The position numbers were made by a program, and so were the translations under genes. The notes under the pieces were generated by a model. The model did not search any database. It was not told the DNA's origin and saw only the letters and a program-made list of their open reading frames with translations. Shown in pieces: positions 1 to 5,365 of a stretch of DNA of 10,033 nucleotides; the stretch's first letter is position 1, and every line of letters begins with the position of its first letter. This DNA is from Bacteroidota bacterium (lineage in GTDB: Bacteria; Bacteroidota; Bacteroidia; M30B66), in assembly GCA_020438185.1 (NCBI GenBank), contig JAGQVC010000029.1, positions 1 through 10,033 of the forward strand, given 5' to 3'.

Positions 1-577
1 CTTGCTCAACGGGCTAAACGAATTGCCTGAAGCTGATGAAAAACTTAGGGAACAACTTCGGCTTGAATGGGAGGAAAACCCCAATCGTCTGGTTGAGGAG
101 CTTAAACAAAAAGACCCCGGATTTGCCTCACAAGCCGATTTAAATAATCCGCGGCGGGTAATGCGTGCTCTGGAGGTAATCCGAACTACGGGAAAACAAT
201 ATAGTGAGCTGCGAACAGGCGAAAAACCTGTCTTGTTTTTCAATTATAAATGCTTCGCATTGATGCCGGAAAGGGAAGAATTGTACGCGCGAATTAATGC
301 AAGAACGCCTGTCATGATTAAACAGGGCTGGTTGAACGAAGTAAATAAATTAATGGATTTCAGACAGTTGAATGCTCTTCAGACTGTAGGTTACCGCGAA
401 TTATTCGAATACCTGGATGGGGTGTACGGTATGGAAGAAACCATTGAACGCATCAGGATGAACACCCGGCGATACGCCAAACGGCAGGTAACCTGGATTA
501 AAAACAAATTGAAATGCAAGTGGATCAAGCCCGAAAACGGCTTCGAAACCATACTAAATGAAACAAAGGATTACTGA
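1..577 (+). CDS. miaA: tRNA dimethylallyltransferase MiaA, 3' part (5' end outside window)
   Basis: MiaA transfers a dimethylallyl group from dimethylallyl diphosphate to N6 of adenine 37 in tRNAs that read codons starting with U. The frame is open through the left edge (first full codon at base 2) and ends at TGA 575-577. About 191 residues are visible of a usual length near 300, so the N-terminal P-loop and substrate-aspartate region lie outside. Visible family signatures are LLNGLNELPEAD at the edge, NPRRVMRALEVIR, QTVGYRELFEYLDG, and the tRNA-contacting TRRYAKRQVTWIKNK near the C-terminus. The apparent TTG start at base 2 is an internal Leu codon of the LLNGL motif. The gene converges on the hemerythrin-like gene with a 5-base gap and no clear terminator between them. 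The family call is very secure; nothing looks broken in the visible part. Confidence 0.95.
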   Translation, partial: LLNGLNELPEADEKLREQLRLEWEENPNRLVEELKQKDPGFASQADLNNPRRVMRALEVIRTTGKQYSELRTGEKPVLFFNYKCFALMPEREELYARINARTPVMIKQGWLNEVNKLMDFRQLNALQTVGYRELFEYLDGVYGMEETIERIRMNTRRYAKRQVTWIKNKLKCKWIKPENGFETILNETKDY

Positions 578-582
578 TTAAA

Positions 583-1341
583 TCAGCTTAACCGCGCCTG
601 ACGAAGCAAACGGCTTGTAAGGCTTTTTTCGATTTCGCGAGCCCTGGGAATCAGAATTTCATCTTCAACCTTACCATGAGTGAGCAAATCAATTTCGAAC
701 ATTCTAAGTTCGTAGAACAGGGTCGTAATCTGCACTTTGTGGTTGTTTGCTTCTGAATAGTTATTCAGCCTGCGGCGGATTTCGACCAATTCGTCTTCAA
801 CGTGATGGTGCTCGTTAATGAAGCGTGTAATGGCATTTTCCTCAAGAAGCTTGTACAATTGTACAGATCCCAGTTCTTCCTCATCAACAGTCTTAATAAG
901 CTTAAGAACGTAAGGAAACAGGTCGCGTTCCTCAATGCAGATATGAGCAAACATATCGCGCTTATAATCCTGAAAATAATCTTTAAGCAAATAGAGGTGA
1001 ACATCGAATTTCCCGTAGTGATCAACGAGCAGATCAATGAATTGCTCGATTCTGGGAAGGCGCGAATTGATGTAATAAACGTGGGTTTTAATAAGGTACT
1101 CGATAATGGAATGAAGCGGCAAATTGTTGAGCTCATTTTTGGGAAAATAATTATTGTCGCCAAATGCCTTTAGCATTTCGAGCAACAAACCCATATCAAC
1201 ATTATCGTGAACGCAAGCCTCTTCGAGAGTCAGAGTCCAGCGTGAGTATGAAATACCAAACCGGTCTACAACCGATGCCAGCAAAGGGTTATCCTTCACA
1301 ATATCAAGCAGAATCCGGTCTTTACTAATCAGGGTATTCAT
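583..1341 (-). CDS. Hemerythrin-like di-iron protein, RIC/ScdA/YtfE-related
   Basis: Predicted 252-residue cytosolic protein with an N-terminal ScdA_N-like segment (about 5-60: DIVKDNPLLASVVDRFGI, then LEEACVHDNVD) and a C-terminal four-helix hemerythrin domain (about 75-240). Numbered from the ATG, likely iron ligands are H87 (THVYY), H133 with E137 (HICIEE), one of H178-H180 (EHHHVEDE) and H222 with E226 (HGKVEDEILIPRA). This spacing matches repair-of-iron-centres proteins, which respond to nitric oxide and oxidative damage of Fe-S clusters. The cysteine-rich CCGG-type motif that usually follows FGI is absent (ISYSRW here), so repair activity should not be assumed; oxygen, NO or iron sensing is equally possible. 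A longer frame starts at TTG 1347, but the ATG at 1341 is preferred. The spacing to rnz upstream is 62 bases, so co-transcription with rnz is possible. Confidence 0.82.
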   Translation of the reverse strand: MNTLISKDRILLDIVKDNPLLASVVDRFGISYSRWTLTLEEACVHDNVDMGLLLEMLKAFGDNNYFPKNELNNLPLHSIIEYLIKTHVYYINSRLPRIEQFIDLLVDHYGKFDVHLYLLKDYFQDYKRDMFAHICIEERDLFPYVLKLIKTVDEEELGSVQLYKLLEENAITRFINEHHHVEDELVEIRRRLNNYSEANNHKVQITTLFYELRMFEIDLLTHGKVEDEILIPRAREIEKSLTSRLLRQARLS

Positions 1342-1403
1342 ATGCAAGGATAAAGATAATAAATATTCTTATTCACAAAATAAACGTGATCAAAGACGAA
1401 ATC

Positions 1404-2318
1404 TTACGTTACTGTGAAGGAAAAACCGTCATAAACTGCTTCCGTTTCCGAAAACACTTCCCTGGCTTGAGATAAAATAACATCGGTGTCGCGGTAGCGA
1501 CTCGAAAAGTGACCGAGGTACAACTTTTTAACACCAGCCTGTTTAGCCTGACGGGCAGCTTCGGCTGCAGTTGAGTGGAACGTTTCTACCGCACGCAAAG
1601 CAAGATCATTCTCAAATGTGGCTTCGTGATACAGTGCCGTAACTGATTCTATATGCGGGATTATATCAGCATGCGGAGCTGTATCAGAGCAAAAGGCGTA
1701 TTCCACCGAAGGTGGAGGTTCAAAACACAATTTAGCATTAGGAATAAGTTCGCCGGAAGGACTTAAATAATCAGCCCCGGCTTTTATCTTTTTGCGTTCT
1801 GCAATTGGTATTTTGAAATACTCAACCATTTCCGGTTTGAGGTTTCGCAACTTTGGGTTTTCAGAAAACTTAAATCCGAAGCACGTAATCCGGTGATTTA
1901 AAGGAAAAGCGGAAACATGAAAAGAGGATTCGCTGAAAACGATACCACTTGAATTGTCTTCGAGTTCAACAATTTCCAGTTCGAAGCGGAGAATGGTTTC
2001 GGAATGCTTAAATATGAGTTCCATTATTTGTTTCAGCCCTCTCGGGCCGATAAGCAGGAGCTTTTCCTTGCGTCCCATTAAATGCATGCTCGAGATAAGA
2101 CCGGGCAGTCCAAAGAAGTGATCGCCATGCAAATGACTGATAAAAATAGCCCGTAGCTTACTCATTTTCAACTTCCTGCGAAGCAGTTCAACCTGAGTTC
2201 CTTCACCACAATCAATAAGGAAAAAGCGACCATGAATTTCGACCCATTGCGAAGTTGGGTTTCGAAACAAGGTAGGAGTTGCAGAACCGCAACCTAATAT
2301 GGTGACCTGAATACTCAT
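1404..2318 (-). CDS. rnz: Ribonuclease Z (tRNA 3' processing endonuclease)
   Basis: Metallo-beta-lactamase-fold zinc endonuclease that cuts precursor tRNAs after the discriminator base to create the 3' end for CCA addition. The 304-residue protein has the full set of family motifs: TILGCGSATPT (6-16), PTSQ (21-24), LIDCGEGTQ (34-42), the zinc-binding HLHGDH (62-67) followed by FFGLPGL, NHRITCFGF (141-149), SDTAP (211-215), YHEATF (230-235), HSTA (248-251) and GHFSSRY (269-275). The length fits the short RNase Z form. The longer frame begins at TTG 2330, but the ATG at 2318 fits the family N-terminus. It lies just downstream of an intrinsic terminator that follows the T9SS cargo gene, and I see no good promoter between them. 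Transcription may therefore depend on read-through or on an unrecognised start. Confidence 0.95.
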   Translation of the reverse strand: MSIQVTILGCGSATPTLFRNPTSQWVEIHGRFFLIDCGEGTQVELLRRKLKMSKLRAIFISHLHGDHFFGLPGLISSMHLMGRKEKLLLIGPRGLKQIMELIFKHSETILRFELEIVELEDNSSGIVFSESSFHVSAFPLNHRITCFGFKFSENPKLRNLKPEMVEYFKIPIAERKKIKAGADYLSPSGELIPNAKLCFEPPPSVEYAFCSDTAPHADIIPHIESVTALYHEATFENDLALRAVETFHSTAAEAARQAKQAGVKKLYLGHFSSRYRDTDVILSQAREVFSETEAVYDGFSFTVT

Positions 2319-2330
2319 TAAAATGCTCAA

Positions 2331-2367
2331 ATAAAAAAACCTGCCTTCCTTTCGGATGACAGGTTTT
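2331..2367 (-). terminator. Intrinsic terminator after the T9SS cargo gene
   Basis: On the minus strand AAAACCTG pairs perfectly with CAGGTTTT (arms 2360-2367 and 2336-2343). The loop can form an extra TCC/GGA stem, and a T tract (TTTTTTTATTT) follows. It begins 18 bases past the stop of the sorting-domain gene and ends only about 13 bases before the rnz ATG at 2318. The structure is clear; efficiency is unknown. Confidence 0.85.
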
Positions 2368-2384
2368 CAAATGCTTTATTCAAA

Positions 2385-3287
2385 TTAGTTGCCTGACACC
2401 ACCATTTTTATTGAGAAGGTAGATTTACCATCTGTAATCGTGTAAAAGTAGATTCCGGGAATCAATTTATCCGACTTAACTGTGATTGAGTTAGCACCAG
2501 TTTGCGAAAGTATAGTTTTAGTAAGAACAGATTTCCCAACCATATCGCGGATTTCGAGGCGAATCTCTTTTTTACCCGGAGAAGTAAAACGAATTTCGGT
2601 TGAATTGTTAAACGGATTCGGGAAGTTGCCTTGTACAGCAAACGAATTAGACAATTTAGGACTTCCAATTGAAAGTGTTTGACAACCACTACCATCATCG
2701 GTTGGACGTACTTTTAGCACATAACTGTCGTAATTGATAGCTGTAATTCCAGGAATTGAAGAGAGCTCTGAAAGCCACTTATCTTCAACTATAGTGTTTA
2801 CCAACGTATTATTAGTGGAATTGATTTTTGCATCAACAACAACAACAATTGGAAAATCCTGTCCGGCCGGGCTGTTGCTAATAATTCCCTGCAAAGTGCT
2901 CTGTGCAGCAACTATCTGAACGCAACCTTGAATAGACGTAAAATTTGGGGCAGAGCCACCATTTGTCCACACAGTTTGATCAGGAATGTAAGTGAATCCG
3001 GAAGGAAGACCTTCCACGGAATTAATACGGAAAGCTTCAATGTAAGCGTCTACTGTTATCGGATTTCCGCCGAATTCAATAGTAACAGACGTATCGGTGG
3101 CTGTTTTTAAATCGATTTTTGTATCGTAACCATTTGCATCATCTGCGTATGCGCAAGGCAGGTTCTCGGTAGAATCAGGCCAGATTCCGGGACCAGCATT
3201 TGCATATTGGGCATCAGGTACACACTGTGCTGAAGCAGCGGCAGTCAGTAATGAAATTGCTGCGATTGAGAGTAGATGTTTTATCAT
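2385..3287 (-). CDS. Secreted protein with T9SS type A C-terminal sorting domain
   Basis: Predicted 300-residue exported protein of unknown function. It starts with a clear Sec signal peptide (MIKHLLSIAAISLLTAAASA, likely cut before Q21). The mature part (about 21-210) opens with QCVPDAQYANAGPGIWPDS and contains VEGLPSGFTYIP (91-102), which resembles the putative-Ig (He_PIG-like) modules of Bacteroidota surface proteins. There are four mature cysteines (22, 45, 122, 202). Residues about 215-300 are a typical type A sorting domain: NFPNPFNNSTEIRF, LEIRDMVGKSV, then LIPGIYFYTITDGKST and a KMVVSGN end. The protein should cross the outer membrane through the T9SS and lose or anchor by this domain. 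A longer frame reaches back to 3377 but overlaps the STAS gene; the ATG at 3287 puts the signal peptide first. Only 16 bases separate it from the STAS stop, so the two are probably one transcript. No enzyme motif is seen. Confidence 0.85.
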   Translation of the reverse strand: MIKHLLSIAAISLLTAAASAQCVPDAQYANAGPGIWPDSTENLPCAYADDANGYDTKIDLKTATDTSVTIEFGGNPITVDAYIEAFRINSVEGLPSGFTYIPDQTVWTNGGSAPNFTSIQGCVQIVAAQSTLQGIISNSPAGQDFPIVVVVDAKINSTNNTLVNTIVEDKWLSELSSIPGITAINYDSYVLKVRPTDDGSGCQTLSIGSPKLSNSFAVQGNFPNPFNNSTEIRFTSPGKKEIRLEIRDMVGKSVLTKTILSQTGANSITVKSDKLIPGIYFYTITDGKSTFSIKMVVSGN

Positions 3288-3303
3288 ATCTGGTTGGGTG
3301 CGC

Positions 3304-3675
3304 TTATTCGTTGTTAAGGTCTTTTTCGATGGACTCCATGAAAAGGTAATCGATTGCTTCACTGACAGTTGGAACAATCTGAAGTACCGGATCGAGCTGA
3401 GAAATTGTGATTAATTTTCGAACAGCAGGCTGCAATCCGGTCAGGATTAATGTTCCGTTTCCGCCTTTGCACAATCTCTGACCAACAAGGACGCTGGACA
3501 ATCCTGATGAATCGCAATAGCGTGTGTTGGTGAGGTCAAGAATAACATTATTAACCCCGTCTTTATTGAGGAGTAAAAGTTCTGATTTAAGGTCCGGGGC
3601 TATGGTACTGTCAAGCTTATCAGCCTGAACCCGGATGATTGTATAGTGTTCGGTTTTCTCCTGCGTAAAATTCAT
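3304..3675 (-). CDS. STAS-domain protein, anti-sigma factor antagonist-like
   Basis: A 123-residue single-domain STAS protein of the SpoIIAA/RsbV type. Such proteins bind partner-switching anti-sigma factors or related kinases and are controlled by phosphorylation of a serine in a DSSG loop. Here the loop is YCDSSGLSSVL (53-63) with S57 as the likely phospho-acceptor, preceded by the strand NVILDLTNTRY and followed by LILTGLQPAVRKLI, all in the expected order. No anti-sigma kinase, phosphatase or sigma factor lies in the window, so its partner is unknown. The TTG at 3693 that would extend the frame overlaps a strong -7 box (3691-3698), so the ATG at 3675 is the better start. It has its own promoter although pyrB ends 77 bases upstream. 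In my recollection a STAS gene beside rnz is common in Bacteroidota. Confidence 0.88.
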   Translation of the reverse strand: MNFTQEKTEHYTIIRVQADKLDSTIAPDLKSELLLLNKDGVNNVILDLTNTRYCDSSGLSSVLVGQRLCKGGNGTLILTGLQPAVRKLITISQLDPVLQIVPTVSEAIDYLFMESIEKDLNNE

Positions 3676-3690
3676 TTCCAAAACTTTCGT

Positions 3691-3722
3691 CAAACCTAAT
3701 GAAAAGGAATGAATCGCGCAAC
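3691..3722 (-). promoter_or_regulatory. Bacteroidota-type promoter for the STAS gene
   Basis: The minus strand reads GTTG, 20 bases, then TAGGTTTG (3691-3698), matching the Bacteroidota major-sigma consensus of a TTTG/TTG -33 element, 19-21 bases, and TAnnTTTG. The -7 box ends 15 bases before the ATG at 3675, giving a leader of under about 12 bases. This is the best two-element promoter match in the window. Confidence 0.72.
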
Positions 3723-3752
3723 GGCATAATAGCGGAGAATAGCAAAGGTTAT

Positions 3753-4682
3753 TTACATTTTATCCTCGGCGCGGCCGGCAAGCAGATAAAGAACAGCCAT
3801 TCTTACAGCCACGCCACTTTCAACCTGATTCAATATGACAGAATGTGGTCCATCGGCTACATCGCTGGTAATTTCTACGCCGCGGTTGATTGGTCCCGGG
3901 TGCATGATCGTAATCTCTTTCTTCAAACCCTCCAGTATTTTGGAATTCAACCCATACAGCATGGCATATTCGCGCAGCGAAGGGAAGTACTGAATTTCCT
4001 GGCGCTCGAGCTGGATACGCAGCATGTTTGCCACATCGCACCATTCGAGTGCTTTTTTAAGGTCGGTCTCGACCAACACGCCAAGGGACGAAATGTATCG
4101 AGGAAGCAAGGTTGGCGGACCACAAACCATAACCTCGGCGCCCATTAATTTGAGGCAGTAAATATTGGAAAGAGCAACGCGGGAATGCAAAATGTCGCCT
4201 ACAATTACCACCTTTTTCCCTTCAAGGCTTCCCAGCTTTCGCTGGATGGTGAATGCATCGAGCAAAGCCTGAGTAGGATGTTCATGGGCTCCGTCGCCGG
4301 CATTGATAATTCGGGCATCAACACGTTGTGATAGGAAATGTGCCGCTCCGGGTTTGGGATGGCGCATCACAACCATGTCTACTTTCATTGCCAGGATGTT
4401 ATTCACCGTGTCAACAAGGGTTTCGCCCTTAGAAACGGATGATGAAGAAGCACTGAAATTTATTACATCCGCCGATAGGCGTTTCTCTGCCAGTTCGAAT
4501 GAAAGGCGCGTACGTGTTGAATTCTCGAAAAATAAATTCACCACAGTTATATCGCGAAGCGATGGTACCTTCTTGATGGGCCGGTTGATTACATCGAGAA
4601 AAGTTTCTGCAGTATGGAGAATTTTCCCGACGTCGTCGCGATTCAGATACTTGATGCCCAACAAATGAGGTACGCTCAGCAT
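3753..4682 (-). CDS. pyrB: Aspartate carbamoyltransferase catalytic subunit
   Basis: PyrB condenses carbamoyl phosphate and L-aspartate to N-carbamoyl-L-aspartate, the first committed step of pyrimidine synthesis. The 309-residue protein is full length. It has the carbamoyl-phosphate loop FFENSTRTRLSFE (51-63), the mobile-loop lysine in SVSKGET (82-88), MRHP (106-109), GAHEHPTQALLDAF (131-144), IVGDILHSRVA (160-170) and MHPGPINRGVE (260-270). The ATG at 4682 lies one base past the pyrR stop (TGATATG), which suggests translational coupling. No gene for the regulatory chain PyrI follows; the next gene is the STAS protein. The enzyme is therefore probably either an unregulated trimer or partnered with a PyrI encoded elsewhere. 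I see no clear terminator after it. Confidence 0.97.
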   Translation of the reverse strand: MLSVPHLLGIKYLNRDDVGKILHTAETFLDVINRPIKKVPSLRDITVVNLFFENSTRTRLSFELAEKRLSADVINFSASSSSVSKGETLVDTVNNILAMKVDMVVMRHPKPGAAHFLSQRVDARIINAGDGAHEHPTQALLDAFTIQRKLGSLEGKKVVIVGDILHSRVALSNIYCLKLMGAEVMVCGPPTLLPRYISSLGVLVETDLKKALEWCDVANMLRIQLERQEIQYFPSLREYAMLYGLNSKILEGLKKEITIMHPGPINRGVEITSDVADGPHSVILNQVESGVAVRMAVLYLLAGRAEDKM

Positions 4683-4683
4683 A

Positions 4684-5217
4684 TCATTGATCTTTATTTA
4701 CGAGTTCCACATGCGACAAAATGGTATCATTCCAGACAACCTTTACCTTTTCGGAAAAAATGGCATCGACAGTAATCCCGGTATAATCGGGTTGAATGGG
4801 TACATGACGGGCAAGACGCCGGTCAATCAGGACAAGAAGTTCCACTTCGGCAGGGCGTCCGTGCTGCTGCAAGGCATCGAGCGCAGCTCTTACCGAACGG
4901 CCCGTGAAAAACACATCATCTACCAGAATAACTCGAAGATCATCGAGCAGAAAATCGATGCTGGTGCTTTGAGGTAAAAGTGGTTTTTGCCTGAAATCGT
5001 CCCTGAAAAAAGTAGAATCCAGTTCACCGTATTTTACTTCGTGACCCAGCAATTGCTCGAGTTCTTTACGGATTGAACATGCCAGATTTACCCCTCTGGG
5101 CTGCAAACCAATAATGACAGAAGATTTGAAATCGTCGTGTTTCTCAATCAGCTGGTGGCAGAATCGCGTTTGCATGATTCTGTAATGTTCCTGACTGAGA
5201 ATAATTCTTGGCTGCAT
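4684..5217 (-). CDS. pyrR: PyrR: uracil phosphoribosyltransferase / pyr regulator
   Basis: PyrR-family protein of 177 residues, a usual length. These proteins make UMP from uracil and PRPP and, in many Firmicutes, bind pyr mRNA to control attenuation. The PRPP-binding loop is VILVDDVFFTGRSVRAALD (96-114). Other family elements are IIGLQPRGVNLA (35-46), GELDSTFFRDDF (64-75) and LVLIDRRLARHVPIQPDYTG (128-147), where the usual DRG is DRR. The longest frame starts at TTG 5235, which lies inside a -7-like box; the ATG at 5217 gives a normal PyrR N-terminus (MQPRIILSQEHY). It is the first gene of a tight pyrR-pyrB unit. The apparent leader is too short for a classic PyrR-controlled attenuator, so the enzymatic role, or control at another site, is more likely. 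Confidence 0.93.
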   Translation of the reverse strand: MQPRIILSQEHYRIMQTRFCHQLIEKHDDFKSSVIIGLQPRGVNLACSIRKELEQLLGHEVKYGELDSTFFRDDFRQKPLLPQSTSIDFLLDDLRVILVDDVFFTGRSVRAALDALQQHGRPAEVELLVLIDRRLARHVPIQPDYTGITVDAIFSEKVKVVWNDTILSHVELVNKDQ

Positions 5218-5232
5218 GAAATAACGACTTGG

Positions 5233-5240
5233 CAAATATA
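5233..5240 (-). promoter_or_regulatory. -7 box of a likely pyrR promoter
   Basis: The minus strand reads TATATTTG, a full match to TAnnTTTG, ending 15 bases before the pyrR ATG. No good TTG sits 19-21 bases upstream (ATTG occurs too near), so the -33 element is weak or absent. It lies between the rpsA terminator and pyrR, where a promoter is expected. Confidence 0.5.
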
Positions 5241-5305
5241 GCAGTCTGCGCCAATGATTGAATTACGCTCATTGAATAAAATTGAACAGCGCAGGCTACC
5301 CCGGG

Positions 5306-5341
5306 TAAAAACAAAGCGCCATGACATAAATGCCATGGCGC
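5306..5341 (-). terminator. Intrinsic terminator after rpsA
   Basis: On the minus strand an 11-pair stem (GCGCCATGGCA with TGTCATGGCGC, including one G-U pair; arms 5331-5341 and 5316-5326) closes a TTTA loop and is followed by TTTGTTTTT. It starts about 25 bases past the rpsA stop and lies upstream of pyrR. It is the strongest terminator in the window. Confidence 0.93.
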
Positions 5342-5365
5342 CTGTAATTTATTGAGATAGAGCGA

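Noticed and set aside
574..586. Palindrome CTGATT-A-AATCAG spanning both stop codons of the converging miaA and hemerythrin-like genes
   Set aside because: The centre is one base, so a real hairpin would have only about four pairs and there is no T tract on either side. It is largely explained by the two facing TGA stops.
1345..1352. TATCCTTG before the hemerythrin-like ATG as a promoter -7 box
   Set aside because: One mismatch to TAnnTTTG, only three bases from the ATG, and the nearest TTTTG lies 23 bases upstream rather than 19-21.
1372..1390. TCAC-N9-GTGA inverted repeat upstream of the hemerythrin-like gene, considered as a CRP/FNR/HcpR-type site for NO control
   Set aside because: The half-sites point the wrong way (such sites read GTGA...TCAC), and the arms are only four bases.
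2830..2846. Short GTT trinucleotide repeat in the T9SS cargo gene
   Set aside because: About four repeats encoding a four-valine strand; not long enough to suggest instability.
2385..3377. Extended N-termini at TTG/GTG codons (3377 for the cargo gene, 5235 for pyrR, 3693 for STAS, 8300 for ispH, 2330 for rnz)
   Set aside because: They overlap upstream genes or promoter-like boxes, and the downstream ATG gives the family-typical N-terminus or signal peptide.
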